Assembly (NCBI GenBank): GCA_964395765.1
Contig: CAYNCU010000049.1
Coordinates: forward strand, 1-21,452
Source of the DNA: DATDPY01 sp964395765
GTDB taxonomy: Bacteria; Bacteroidota; Bacteroidia; Cytophagales; Cyclobacteriaceae
Length of the DNA stretch: 21,452 nt
Direction: 5' to 3'
Shown here: positions 1 to 9,059 of the stretch, piece by piece
Layout: the number at the start of each line of letters is the position of its first letter
Position numbering within the stretch: the first letter of the stretch is position 1
Notes under the pieces: generated by a model
Told to the model about the DNA's origin: nothing
Seen by the model: the letters and a program-made list of their open reading frames with translations, nothing else
Database searches by the model: none
Made by a program: the position numbers and the translations under genes

Positions 1-209
1 CAGGACGCTTTATAATCCAGCATCCAGTTGCCTACCAGTCCTTTTACTACATCACTGCCATGATCGATTGTAAATGAGATGGCAAAGAAAAACGCCAACA
101 GAACACTAATTAGCGATATGATCTTGCTGATACCACGGCCTAATTTCCCGGTAAACCAGGCTACCAGGCCGCCTGCCATTAAAATAATAATGTTGACAAT
201 AATGATCAT
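1..209 (-). CDS. nuoM: NADH-quinone oxidoreductase subunit M, N-terminal fragment
   Basis: Only the first 69 codons lie in the window; the gene runs off the left edge. The start ATG at 209 overlaps the nuoL stop by four bases (ATGA), a typical coupled arrangement. The visible protein begins MIIIVNIIILMAGGLVAWF and has two hydrophobic stretches (about residues 1-18 and 27-47), followed by a segment with W and D residues like the first periplasmic loop of antiporter-type subunits. The conserved Glu and Lys of NuoM are outside the window, so the name rests mainly on position after nuoL. NuoM is one of three antiporter-like proton-pumping subunits in the complex I membrane arm. Confidence 0.85.
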   Translation of the reverse strand, partial: MIIIVNIIILMAGGLVAWFTGKLGRGISKIISLISVLLAFFFAISFTIDHGSDVVKGLVGNWMLDYKAS

Positions 210-2098
210 AGGAACAAAACAATGGTTAAGGTAACTAATACCCCGAGTGCAATACCCGCGACGTACCACCTGAGATTTCCAGTGATGGTAGTTTTAAAAA
301 TGCGGTGTAAATAACGGGTCAGGTTTGTAATGCCAATATAAATTTTATCAATAATATCATTCTTGTTGATCTTTGAAAGCCAGATATACGGATTCACAAA
401 AACGTGATCGTAAAACCAGTCAAAACCAAGGCCGGTAAACAGGAAATGATGCAGTGATTTTCCTGCAGGAGATAATTTAAATTTATAGAGCGGACCCGGG
501 TTTTTATACCACACCACCCAGGCGATGTAGATCCCGACCAGGCATGTTACAGCTGTTATCACCTGGAAAATGAGTTCTGTATTCCCTGTTTCCTGGCCGG
601 TAACGGCGGCCGGTAAAACATGGGAAAGCATATCGGAAAACAAGGTAAAGTGTCCCATACTATGCGGAAGTTCTATGAATCCTCCGATTACCGATAATGT
701 TCCCAGGATCACCAGTGGCGTTTTCATGGTCCAACCCGGCTGGTAATGCACATGGGTTTTTTCTTTGCCGAAGAAAGTGATAAATACCATCCTGAATGTA
801 TAGATGGAGGTAACAAAAGCGCCGAAATAAGCAGCTGCCCAAAGAATGTGGCTTCCTTTTGCCGACGACCAGGTATACCAAAGGATCTGGTCCTTGCTGT
901 AAAAACCGGCCGTAATGAGGGGGAGAGCCGCGAGGGCGCCGGAGCCGGCCAGGTAAGTCCAGAAAATCACAGGTAATTTTTTAGCAAGACCACCCATTTT
1001 AAACATGTTCTGTTCATGATGAAGTGCCAGGATAACGGCTCCTGCTCCAAGGAAGAGAAGGGCTTTGAAAAAGGCATGGATCATGAAGTGGAACACGCCC
1101 GCTGCCCAGGCTCCAACTCCGAGGGCCAGGATCATATACCCTATCTGACTGATAGTGGAATAGGCAAGTACTCTTTTTATATCCGACTGGGCAATCGCCG
1201 CAAATCCGGCAACGACCAGGGTAACGGTTCCCGTAATAGCAACAACCATCATGGCAACCGGTGAAAGTTCAAAAATGCCATGTGTTCTGGCGATCAGGTA
1301 AACTCCGGAAGTCACCATGGTAGCGGCATGGATCAGTGCACTTACCGGTGACGGACCCGCCATGGCATCAGGAAGCCAGGTTTGCAAAGGTACCTGTGCT
1401 GATTTACCCATGGCGCCGCCCAGCAACAACAGGCTGACCCAGGTGGCAATAGAAGATCCTTCCGGCCACTGCGAAGGTGCTTTGGTCAGGATCGTTTGAA
1501 TATCGAGTGTATTGAAATGTATGATGAGCAGGAATAATCCCAGGGCCATAGCCGTATCGCCGACACGGGTAACGATAAAGGCTTTCCGGGCAGCGGCACC
1601 ATTCGGGTTTTCCTTGTAGTAAAATCCTATCAGCAAAAAGCTGCATAAACCAACCCCTTCCCAACCCAGGTAAAGAAGAACAAGATTATCAGCCATGACA
1701 AGGGTAAGCATGGCAAATACAAAGAGGTTCATATAGGCAAAGAACCGGGAATACCCTTCGTCTTCCCACATATACTCGGCTGAATAAACATGGATCAGAA
1801 ATCCTACAAAGGTGATGACAAACATGAAAACAAATGTGAGAGCATCGAAATGAAAGGCGATGGAAGGCGAAAAACCTCCCACATTGACCCATGTCCATAA
1901 TTTCAAATCGAAAAAGTGTCCTTCCGGCGGGGAAGAAAGAAAATGTATGCCCGCAATGATTGTTAATAACGCGCCTAATCCTACCGTTCCCGAACCGATA
2001 ATTGCCGCAAGCCTTCTCGGAATTTTAGTCCCCCCGAAGGAGAGCACAAGGAATCCCAGGAAGGGTAAAAAAGGCACTAACCATAAATGACCGTACAT
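206..2098 (-). CDS. nuoL: NADH-quinone oxidoreductase subunit L
   Basis: This is the distal antiporter-like proton-pumping subunit of respiratory complex I, a polytopic inner membrane protein of 630 residues, normal for the family. Visible family signatures are the YLGWEGVG helix with its channel glutamate (E147, equivalent to E. coli E144), the KSAQVPLQTWLPDAMAGPSP segment with the conserved Lys, the following SALIHAATMV helix with its His, and AYSTISQIGYM. The C-terminal third holds the amphipathic lateral-helix region and a last transmembrane helix. The ATG at 2098 gives the usual MYGHLWLVPFLPF start. It lies 38 bases after nuoK and overlaps nuoM by four bases. No frame break is seen. Confidence 0.98.
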   Translation of the reverse strand: MYGHLWLVPFLPFLGFLVLSFGGTKIPRRLAAIIGSGTVGLGALLTIIAGIHFLSSPPEGHFFDLKLWTWVNVGGFSPSIAFHFDALTFVFMFVITFVGFLIHVYSAEYMWEDEGYSRFFAYMNLFVFAMLTLVMADNLVLLYLGWEGVGLCSFLLIGFYYKENPNGAAARKAFIVTRVGDTAMALGLFLLIIHFNTLDIQTILTKAPSQWPEGSSIATWVSLLLLGGAMGKSAQVPLQTWLPDAMAGPSPVSALIHAATMVTSGVYLIARTHGIFELSPVAMMVVAITGTVTLVVAGFAAIAQSDIKRVLAYSTISQIGYMILALGVGAWAAGVFHFMIHAFFKALLFLGAGAVILALHHEQNMFKMGGLAKKLPVIFWTYLAGSGALAALPLITAGFYSKDQILWYTWSSAKGSHILWAAAYFGAFVTSIYTFRMVFITFFGKEKTHVHYQPGWTMKTPLVILGTLSVIGGFIELPHSMGHFTLFSDMLSHVLPAAVTGQETGNTELIFQVITAVTCLVGIYIAWVVWYKNPGPLYKFKLSPAGKSLHHFLFTGLGFDWFYDHVFVNPYIWLSKINKNDIIDKIYIGITNLTRYLHRIFKTTITGNLRWYVAGIALGVLVTLTIVLFL

Positions 2099-2136
2099 AA
2101 ACTATTTATCGTTACTTTTAATTACAATGCATTCTA

Positions 2137-2445
2137 TCAACCTTTCATTTTACTCAGGGCATCCACATCCAGGGATTTATTCAGGTGGAACATCTGGATG
2201 ACCAACGCCAGGCCTACCGAAACTTCGGAAGCTGCCATGGAAAGGATAAAAATAAACATTACCTGTCCGTCAGGCTGGGCCCAGCGGGAGCTGGCCACCA
2301 CGAAGGCAAGCCCCGCGGCATTAAGCATAATTTCCACGGATACTAACATCAACATTATATTGCGACGTGAAAGTACGCCGACCAATCCCAGCAGGAATAA
2401 CACTGAGGCCAGGATCAGTCCGTATTGTACAGGTATTCCGTTCAT
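2137..2445 (-). CDS. nuoK: NADH-quinone oxidoreductase subunit K
   Basis: A small membrane subunit of complex I (102 residues, three transmembrane helices), homologous to MrpC. The two buried glutamates needed for proton transfer are both present: E38 in VSVEIMLNAAGLAF and E74 in MAASEVSVGLAL, matching E. coli E36 and E72. The start ATG at 2445 overlaps the nuoJ stop by four bases (ATGA), which supports the start and suggests translational coupling. The C-terminal tail (HLNKSLDVDALSKMKG) is the usual short cytoplasmic end. Confidence 0.98.
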   Translation of the reverse strand: MNGIPVQYGLILASVLFLLGLVGVLSRRNIMLMLVSVEIMLNAAGLAFVVASSRWAQPDGQVMFIFILSMAASEVSVGLALVIQMFHLNKSLDVDALSKMKG

Positions 2446-2969
2446 GCTTGTTCTCCTTCCAGAAATCTGTGTTTACTTTTTCTTTTTGTCCTCCCGATGT
2501 GATAAGCTCCTATGATCCCTGCCATTAACATCACAGCAGCAAGCTCTACCCCCAGGATATATTGTGTGAACAATGAAATGCCGACTTCCTTCGGGGTGAT
2601 GACCGAAGGATCCGGAACTATCATATCCTTGGAGTATATCATATAAACCATTTCGATAAACAAAACAAAAGATAACAAGGCCGGGCCTCCCCATATTTTG
2701 GGGGATAGCCATTGCGCACCCTTCTTTTCCGTCTCCGCTCCGATATTCAGCATCATCACTACGAAAATAAAAAGAACCATAATGGCGCCGGCGTAAACGA
2801 TGACTTCAAGCGCAGCGATAAATTGCGCCCCCATCACAAAAAAAACCACGGCAATAGAAAGCAGCGAAACGATCAGGTATAATAATGCATGTACGGCATT
2901 CGTTCGGGTTATGGCCAGGAGGGTAGCTACCACGGCTACGACGGATGCTATGTAAAAGGTAATTAACAT
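2442..2969 (-). CDS. nuoJ: NADH-quinone oxidoreductase subunit J
   Basis: A complex I membrane subunit of 175 residues with five predicted transmembrane helices. The hallmark third helix is clear: EVIVYAGAIMVLFIFVVMML, which includes the conserved Tyr and the region that forms a pi-bulge in solved structures. The N-terminal part (TRTNAVHALLYLIVSLLSIAVVF) also fits the family. A basic tail (GRTKRKSKHRFLEGEQA) follows the last helix. The gene starts 41 bases after nuoI and overlaps nuoK by four bases. Confidence 0.97.
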   Translation of the reverse strand: MLITFYIASVVAVVATLLAITRTNAVHALLYLIVSLLSIAVVFFVMGAQFIAALEVIVYAGAIMVLFIFVVMMLNIGAETEKKGAQWLSPKIWGGPALLSFVLFIEMVYMIYSKDMIVPDPSVITPKEVGISLFTQYILGVELAAVMLMAGIIGAYHIGRTKRKSKHRFLEGEQA

Positions 2970-3010
2970 TTTATATTTCTCTTATCGACCTATATTTCTT
3001 GTATCATTGA

Positions 3011-3526
3011 TCATGGCATAAGGCTTTTAATATCAATGGGAGGTGTTTCGTTTTCCGATTCTCCCTTATCTTTCCCTCCTATGGCCATTCCTGCCACCCG
3101 GTAAAAATTGTATCCGTGCTGTTTTCCCTGTCCCTTGATCAGGAGGTCTTCCTTTTCATAAACCATGTTCTGGCGATTGTATTCGGCCAATTCAAAATCA
3201 GGGGTTAGCTGAATGGCATACGTCGGGCAGGCCTCTTCGCAATAGCCGCAGAATATACAACGGGAAAAATTAATCCTGAAAAACTCAGGATACCTTCTTC
3301 CGTGTTCGTCCTGTGTTGCCTGTAAGGAAATACAATCCACGGGGCAGGCGGCTGCGCAAAGATAACATCCGACGCAGCGCTCTTCTCCGTCAGGGTCGCG
3401 GGTAAGGACAATCCTTCCCCGGTACCTTGCTGCCAGCGGAACCGGCTTTTCAGGATATTCATAGGTTTCCCTCTTGCTGAATGAATGCATAAAAGCAAGC
3501 CAGATACTTCTTAAATTACTGAACAT
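3011..3526 (-). CDS. nuoI: NADH-quinone oxidoreductase subunit I (two 4Fe-4S clusters)
   Basis: A ferredoxin-like subunit of 171 residues that carries clusters N6a and N6b, passing electrons from NuoG to N2 in NuoB. Both CxxCxxCxxxCP motifs are complete: C51, C54, C57, C61 and C90, C93, C96, C100. The N-terminal helix (LRSIWLAFMHSFSKRETYEYPE) matches the amphipathic segment that docks on NuoH. The C-terminal 30 residues are hydrophilic and variable (GGKDKGESENETPPIDIK), as is common. It lies 44 bases after nuoH. Confidence 0.98.
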   Translation of the reverse strand: MFSNLRSIWLAFMHSFSKRETYEYPEKPVPLAARYRGRIVLTRDPDGEERCVGCYLCAAACPVDCISLQATQDEHGRRYPEFFRINFSRCIFCGYCEEACPTYAIQLTPDFELAEYNRQNMVYEKEDLLIKGQGKQHGYNFYRVAGMAIGGKDKGESENETPPIDIKSLMP

Positions 3527-3570
3527 CGGTTCTCATTTTAGTTCGTCAAAACTTAAATTCCCTTAACTCC

Positions 3571-4524
3571 TTACTTCATAAGGACAATCGCCCCTGTGAT
3601 CAAAACATTTAATAATGACAGGGGTAACAGTAGCTTCCATCCAAAACTCATAAGTTGATCATACCGGGGTCTTGGCAGGGCCGCACGCAATAATATAATA
3701 AATGATATAAAGACAAATATTTTAATAATAAACCAGGCGATCGGCGGAAGAAAAGCAGGGCCCAGCCATCCGCCGAAAAACAGGGTGGTGACCAGGGACG
3801 CGATCAGGGTAATACCGAGGTATTCCCCCACGAAGAACATTCCGAACTTCATCCCTGAATATTCGGTATGAAAGCCAGCAATCAATTCTCCTTCCGATTC
3901 GGGAATATCAAAAGGAATACGATGGCTTTCCGCAAGACCCGCGATCATGAAGATCACGAAGCCAAGGAATTGCGGAATGACAAACCATACTTTTCTTTGC
4001 GCTTCAACAATATCTACCAGGCTGAAGGAACCGGTAAGCATGACCACACCCATGAGTGACAAGCCCATGAAAACTTCATAACTCAGCATCTGGGCTGCCC
4101 CGCGCATGGAACCCAGTAAGGAATATTTATTATTGGAAGCCCAGCCTCCCAGAACAATACTGTAAGCTCCCAAAGAAGACATTCCAAAGAAGAACAGTAA
4201 ACCTACATTCAGGTTGGAAACAACAATTTCCGGGGCGAAAGGAATGACGGCAAAACTTAACAGGATGGAAGCCATGATGATACCCGGTGCCAATATAAAA
4301 ACAGGCTTATCGGCAAATCGGGGTACCCAGTCTTCCTTGAAAAAGATCTTGATAACATCTGCAACAACCTGTAACAATCCGAAGGGGCCCACCCTGTTCG
4401 GGCCCAGCCTGTCCTGCCATAATGCCAGCAACCGCCTTTCCACGAATATGAGTCCTGCGGCAACTGTCATGAGCACGATCAGTACACCGGCAATAATCAG
4501 AATATAGAAAACTGTTTCACTCAT
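3571..4524 (-). CDS. nuoH: NADH-quinone oxidoreductase subunit H
   Basis: The membrane subunit that closes the quinone chamber and links it to the proton-pumping arm. It has 317 residues and about eight transmembrane helices. Family signatures are FVERRLLALWQDRLGPNRVG on the first cytoplasmic loop, the acidic loop RIPFDIPESEGELIAGFHTEYSG with its conserved carboxylates, and the C-terminal RAALPRPRYDQLM. The start ATG at 4524 is nine bases after nuoG, which argues for a single transcript and coupled translation. Nothing is missing compared with the family. Confidence 0.98.
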   Translation of the reverse strand: MSETVFYILIIAGVLIVLMTVAAGLIFVERRLLALWQDRLGPNRVGPFGLLQVVADVIKIFFKEDWVPRFADKPVFILAPGIIMASILLSFAVIPFAPEIVVSNLNVGLLFFFGMSSLGAYSIVLGGWASNNKYSLLGSMRGAAQMLSYEVFMGLSLMGVVMLTGSFSLVDIVEAQRKVWFVIPQFLGFVIFMIAGLAESHRIPFDIPESEGELIAGFHTEYSGMKFGMFFVGEYLGITLIASLVTTLFFGGWLGPAFLPPIAWFIIKIFVFISFIILLRAALPRPRYDQLMSFGWKLLLPLSLLNVLITGAIVLMK

Positions 4525-4533
4525 GATATCCTT

Positions 4534-7221
4534 TTATTTTCCTGAAAGTTTAATACCGGCTGCCGGGGTCATTCCCTCCAGGCCTGAAGGGATACCGGCC
4601 AGGCCGTCGGCAAGTTCATCTTTTATGACCACTTTTACTTTAACCGTATGGTTATTGACCGTTAATTCCGTTTCTGAGCCGGCAGTAAGATTTAATTTTT
4701 TTGCTTCACCGGAATTGAGAGCCAGGTAAGCTACAGGAATTCTCTGCGCCACCCCATGGGCCATGGAACTGAATACTTCCGAACCGAAAATATGATAGAT
4801 AGGAATAAATCTCAATTCGGCATGACCGGCAGACCAGGCCTGGGGAATTTCCTTATAGTAATCATGTGCCTGGCCAGAAGGCTCAATCAATCGCAAACCC
4901 GGATCTCCGCCATGCAAAGGTCCGCCCACTTCAATCTGGTATTTATTAATCGCCTGCGCTGAGTTCCAGCCGGGGTTCCAGAAGAATGGTATTATAGATG
5001 AAGGCGGTGGGCCCTGTAATCCTTCCATCGTAAATGACATGGGAGAATCGTCATCTTCAGGAGGTTTCGCCTCGCTTACATGTATATTGGCATGCATGGC
5101 AGTTCTGCCACTGTAGCGGTGTGACTCCCTCGGAATTTTTTGACCGACCACCCTGAAATCCGGAGGCGGGGTAATTCCCTCGACTCCTTTAAAGGCGGGA
5201 AATGCCTTGCTCATGACAACCATAGCATCCTGAAGGGTCTTGTACCCGGAACTTTTACCGGCTGTTTCCATCACCTCGGAAATCCTCTTCCATCCCTGCC
5301 TGATATCATCTTCCGGAAGGAATACCCGGTAAAAACGCTGCGCCCTCCCCTCATTGTTGACCAGGGTGCCGTCACTTTCCGCAAAGGTACCTACCGGTAA
5401 TAATACCGAGGCTTTCTGCGTAGTAAGGCTTTCAGTATGATCGAAAACAATTACATTTTTGGCATGACTGAAAAATTCATCTGCCTGCGATTTATCTAAT
5501 TTCCTGTAAATGTCATTTTCAAGAATTACGGCGCCATTGGCTTTTCCTGACTTAGCCAATTCCATGACCTTTTCAAGCGACAAGCCACCCATCATAGTCA
5601 AGCCCGCGGAATTCGATTCCTCCATGGTAAGCGTGATCCCCGGGTTTTTTCCTGCTTTTTTTAAGGCCCAGGCTATATTGGCTGCAGCTTTAAGTACCGC
5701 CTCACTCCTGCTATGTACGCCGCTCACGACCAAAGGATTTTCAGCTGATTTCAGGCTTTCGGCAATATTCTTTGCCAGGCTTCCCTCGGCTTCACTTAAT
5801 CCCTGAGGCAATGGACATCCCGCATCGATATGATGGGCCACGGCAAAACCCAATCGTGCAATATTTTCCGGGGCATTAAAATAAGTAGCCGAGGCGATAT
5901 CATCCAGACGGGTTTTAACCGTGGAAGCTATAAAGAATGGTCCATGGGTTTTCTGAACGATTTCGCGGATAGCGGCATCATTCCATAATGGAACGCCTTT
6001 TTTTGTCGCATTTTTCCGCGGAATATTTTTAGCCGCCTGTCGCAAGGCGAGTGCAATCATGGGAGCGGTGTTAGTAACATCTTCGCCGAGCAGGAATACT
6101 ACATCTGCATTTTCAATTTCTTTTAGCGAAGGTGTCCTTACGTTACCGTGGGTCAGAATCTCAAGCGCCAGCTTATGCAGGCTTAATGATTCTTCCGTCA
6201 TACCACAGGAGAAATTATTTTCACCCACCAATTCCCTCAAAGCAAAATTCGCCTCCAGGGAAGCAGTCGGTGAGCCGATGCCGATCAATGAATTATTTTT
6301 AATGATATTACCGGCTTCATTCAACGCTTTTGATTTATCCGTTTTATCAAGAGCACTATTGCCATTGCTTACATAAAATGCCCTTACTCTCTTATCACTG
6401 TTTACAAATTCATATCCGAACCGGCCTCTGTCGCAGAGAAAATAGCCGTTCACTTCTCCATTATACCTACTATAGATCCTGCGAAGCGACCCGTATCTTT
6501 CCCCGGCGATGGTATTACAACCGACGCTGCAATGCGCACAGATGGATGGCGCCATGGTAAGGTCCCATTTCCGGGAATAATGGTTTTTCAGGGTTTTGTC
6601 AGTGAATACACCAGTCGGGCAAACTTCCACAAGGTTACCGCTGAATTCATTTTCCAGAGGGCCGTCCTCGCTTCTTCCGAAATAAACCTTGTTCTTATGA
6701 GCGAAAGCATCCAGGTCCTCCCCATCCGCATAATCCCTGTAAAAACGCACACACCGGTAACATTGAATGCATCGGTTCATTTCATGGTTAATGAACGGGC
6801 CGAGGTTCTGGTTTCGATAGGTACGTTTCGTGAAATTATATTTCCTGTAATTATGGCCGGTCATTACGGTCATGTCCTGCAAATGACATTCGCCGCCTTC
6901 GTCGCATACCGGGCAATCATGGGGGTGGTTGGTCATCAATGCCTCCACGATACCGGAGCGGAACATTTTTACTTCCGGATCATCAATAGAAATTCTTGAT
7001 CCGTCGCTGGCTGCTTCCATGCAGGCCATTACGATCCTGCCCTGGGTATCATGTTCGTCTTTAAATTTCTTTACTGCACACTGACGGCAGGCACCTACCG
7101 ATCCCAGCTTGGGATGCCAGCAAAAATAGGGAAGATCGTAACCCAGTGAAAGGCTAGCTTCCAACAGGTTTTTGTCCTGTTTTATCTCATGCTCCTTATT
7201 ATTTATAAAGATCTTTGGCAT
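4534..7221 (-). CDS. nuoG: NADH-quinone oxidoreductase subunit G, long form with N7 motif
   Basis: The large iron-sulfur subunit of the NADH dehydrogenase module, 895 residues. An N-terminal 2Fe-2S domain carries C34, C45, C48 and C67 (N1b). The His-Cys3 motif H99, C103, C106, C112 binds N5. C151, C154, C157 and C201 bind N4. A further CxxCxxxC-27-C set (C228, C231, C235, C263) matches N7, the off-pathway cluster known from E. coli and Thermus. The rest resembles molybdopterin oxidoreductases but serves structurally in complex I, ending with a small beta-barrel domain (GLAGIPSGLEGMTPA). The length is like E. coli NuoG and much longer than minimal NuoG forms of about 330 residues. It lies eight bases ahead of nuoF's stop side and nine bases before nuoH. 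Confidence 0.98.
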   Translation of the reverse strand: MPKIFINNKEHEIKQDKNLLEASLSLGYDLPYFCWHPKLGSVGACRQCAVKKFKDEHDTQGRIVMACMEAASDGSRISIDDPEVKMFRSGIVEALMTNHPHDCPVCDEGGECHLQDMTVMTGHNYRKYNFTKRTYRNQNLGPFINHEMNRCIQCYRCVRFYRDYADGEDLDAFAHKNKVYFGRSEDGPLENEFSGNLVEVCPTGVFTDKTLKNHYSRKWDLTMAPSICAHCSVGCNTIAGERYGSLRRIYSRYNGEVNGYFLCDRGRFGYEFVNSDKRVRAFYVSNGNSALDKTDKSKALNEAGNIIKNNSLIGIGSPTASLEANFALRELVGENNFSCGMTEESLSLHKLALEILTHGNVRTPSLKEIENADVVFLLGEDVTNTAPMIALALRQAAKNIPRKNATKKGVPLWNDAAIREIVQKTHGPFFIASTVKTRLDDIASATYFNAPENIARLGFAVAHHIDAGCPLPQGLSEAEGSLAKNIAESLKSAENPLVVSGVHSRSEAVLKAAANIAWALKKAGKNPGITLTMEESNSAGLTMMGGLSLEKVMELAKSGKANGAVILENDIYRKLDKSQADEFFSHAKNVIVFDHTESLTTQKASVLLPVGTFAESDGTLVNNEGRAQRFYRVFLPEDDIRQGWKRISEVMETAGKSSGYKTLQDAMVVMSKAFPAFKGVEGITPPPDFRVVGQKIPRESHRYSGRTAMHANIHVSEAKPPEDDDSPMSFTMEGLQGPPPSSIIPFFWNPGWNSAQAINKYQIEVGGPLHGGDPGLRLIEPSGQAHDYYKEIPQAWSAGHAELRFIPIYHIFGSEVFSSMAHGVAQRIPVAYLALNSGEAKKLNLTAGSETELTVNNHTVKVKVVIKDELADGLAGIPSGLEGMTPAAGIKLSGK

Positions 7222-7229
7222 TAATTATT

Positions 7230-8501
7230 TTATTTCCAGTGACACTTATGTTCTTTAATATGTCGTTCAAAATCTTCTCTGAAATATTTCAGGCCACTTT
7301 GCAGGGGTTCCATGGCTCCCGGTGCCAAAGCACAGAAGGTATTCCCCGGCGCCATAAATCGCGTCTGGAATTCCAGCAGCTCCAGGTCTTTCATTTCGCC
7401 CTTTCCATGTTCAATTCCATGCAGTATTTTTTCCGTCCAGGGCAGGCCGTCCCGACATGGCGTACACCACCCGCAGGATTCCTGGGCGAAGAAATGTTCC
7501 AGGTTCAGAATCATGCCTACCGGGCAGGTCTGATCGTCTAAGACAATTATAGTCCCCGTAGCCAGGCGGCTTCCTGCGGCTACCACGGAATTATAATCCA
7601 TCTTTATATCCAGGTGTTCTTCCACGAGGAAATCCACGGATGCTCCCCCGGGCAAACAACCACGGAATTTAAGACCATCCTTCATTCCTCCGGCATATTC
7701 TTCTAAAATTTCACGCAATGTTATTCCCAGCGGCAATTCCCATATTCCCGGCTTCTTCACCTTCCCGCTGGCTCCGAAGAGTTTCGTGCCTCCATCCTGG
7801 GGGGAAAGGCTCAGCTCTTTGAACCAGGTAGCGCCGTTCTCAACAATGTGAGGAATGTTACAGAGGGTTTCAATATTGTTGACGATTGTGGGTTTTCCGA
7901 AAAGTCCGCTGATCTGAGGAAAAGGAGGCTTTGCCCTTGGGTTGGCCCGCTTACCTTCGAGTGAATTCAATAAAGCAGTTTCTTCCCCGCACATATATCT
8001 CCCGACACTGGTGTGAAGGTGAAGATCGAAATTGAAACCCGAATTGAAAATATTTTTACCGAGGTATCCTTTCTTTTCCGCTTCGGCCAATGCTTTTTTC
8101 ACGATATCGGCAGCGTCGGTGTATTCACCCCGAATAAAAATATATCCTATATCGGCCTGGATCGCGAAAGCGGTAATGATCATTCCTTCAATCAGCTGGT
8201 GCGGATCACCTTCCAGCAACACCCTGTCCTTGAATGTTCCGGGTTCCATCTCATCTCCATTGGCCACCAGGTATTTGTGATCGAAATCTCCTTCCATCGG
8301 GACAAAGCTCCATTTCAGGCCGGTTAAAAATCCCGCTCCTCCCCTGCCTTTCAGACCGGATTGTTTAACCAATTCGGTAATTTCTTTTGGCTGCATTTTA
8401 AACGCCTTCATTACAGCCTGGTAGCCCCCTTTGCTTTCATATTCTTCCAGCGATAAAGGAGCCCGGTCGGCACGTAAATTTTTGGTTAGCGGTTTTTCCA
8501 T
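7230..8501 (-). CDS. nuoF: NADH-quinone oxidoreductase subunit F (NADH and FMN binding)
   Basis: The flavoprotein that oxidises NADH and passes electrons to the Fe-S chain, 423 residues. The glycine-rich nucleotide loop is GRGGAGFLTGLKW (about 52-64), followed by GDEMEPGTFKDR. The FMN-site segment is GRYMCGEETALLNSLEG. Cluster N3 is bound by ESCGWCTPCR (C343, C346, C349) and TFCALAPGA (C390). The flavin-site glutamate in CGEETAL is present, as in NADH-oxidising enzymes. The start ATG at 8501 follows nuoE by 43 bases. The usual Pro of the GAGFP loop is Leu here, a mild change. Confidence 0.98.
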   Translation of the reverse strand: MEKPLTKNLRADRAPLSLEEYESKGGYQAVMKAFKMQPKEITELVKQSGLKGRGGAGFLTGLKWSFVPMEGDFDHKYLVANGDEMEPGTFKDRVLLEGDPHQLIEGMIITAFAIQADIGYIFIRGEYTDAADIVKKALAEAEKKGYLGKNIFNSGFNFDLHLHTSVGRYMCGEETALLNSLEGKRANPRAKPPFPQISGLFGKPTIVNNIETLCNIPHIVENGATWFKELSLSPQDGGTKLFGASGKVKKPGIWELPLGITLREILEEYAGGMKDGLKFRGCLPGGASVDFLVEEHLDIKMDYNSVVAAGSRLATGTIIVLDDQTCPVGMILNLEHFFAQESCGWCTPCRDGLPWTEKILHGIEHGKGEMKDLELLEFQTRFMAPGNTFCALAPGAMEPLQSGLKYFREDFERHIKEHKCHWK

Positions 8502-8544
8502 ATCCTGTTTAACTAATCACCGATCCCAATGAGTTTAATTTCAT

Positions 8545-9009
8545 TTAATTATATGATGAAAGAATTTTATCCACTTTTTCCGGCGTAAGGTCCTGGTGAA
8601 GATCTCTTCCCACCATCATGGCAGGACCATGATCACAAGTACCCAGGCACGGTACGGGCAGCAAGGTGAACTTTCCGTCGGACGTAGTTTCACCGAATTT
8701 AATTCCCAATGTTGTTTCCATATGCTTCAAGATGGATTCATAACCCGTAATATAACAGCTTACGCTATCGCAAAGAAGGATGACATATTTCCCTACCGGC
8801 CGGCGGTATATCAGGTTATAAAATGTGGCTACACTATCTATCTCTTCGGTCGACATCTCCAGTATTTCAGATAAATCCTTAATGCTTTCATCCGATACCC
8901 AACTACGATGTTTCTGGATAACTTTCAAAGCTTCAATACATGCTGCCTGCTTCCGGGGGTAGAGCCTGAATTCATGTTCGATCTCCTGTTTTTCCTCTGG
9001 CGTAAGCAT
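8545..9009 (-). CDS. nuoE: NADH-quinone oxidoreductase subunit E (2Fe-2S, thioredoxin-like)
   Basis: The 24-kDa-type subunit (154 residues) that holds cluster N1a next to the flavin. An N-terminal helical part (about 1-70) leads into a thioredoxin-like fold. The cluster ligands are C80 and C85 (CDSVSC) and C121 and C125 (CLGTC). The ATVATFYN-like motif appears as VATFYNLIYRRPVGK. The start ATG at 9009 has a purine-rich AAGGAAGAG about ten bases upstream, one of the few Shine-Dalgarno-like sites here. It lies 50 bases after nuoCD. Confidence 0.97.
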   Translation of the reverse strand: MLTPEEKQEIEHEFRLYPRKQAACIEALKVIQKHRSWVSDESIKDLSEILEMSTEEIDSVATFYNLIYRRPVGKYVILLCDSVSCYITGYESILKHMETTLGIKFGETTSDGKFTLLPVPCLGTCDHGPAMMVGRDLHQDLTPEKVDKILSSYN

Positions 9010-9059
9010 CTTTTCTCTTCCTTATATTATCGTTTCTATTTTTATTCTACTTCTAAGTA

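Noticed and set aside
746..1499. Several open frames on the plus strand inside nuoL
   Set aside because: They are antisense shadows of a gene with clear protein motifs and have no recognisable product.
6532..6999. A 155-codon plus-strand frame inside nuoG
   Set aside because: It lies opposite the Fe-S motifs of nuoG, has no family features, and arises from the codon pattern of the real gene.
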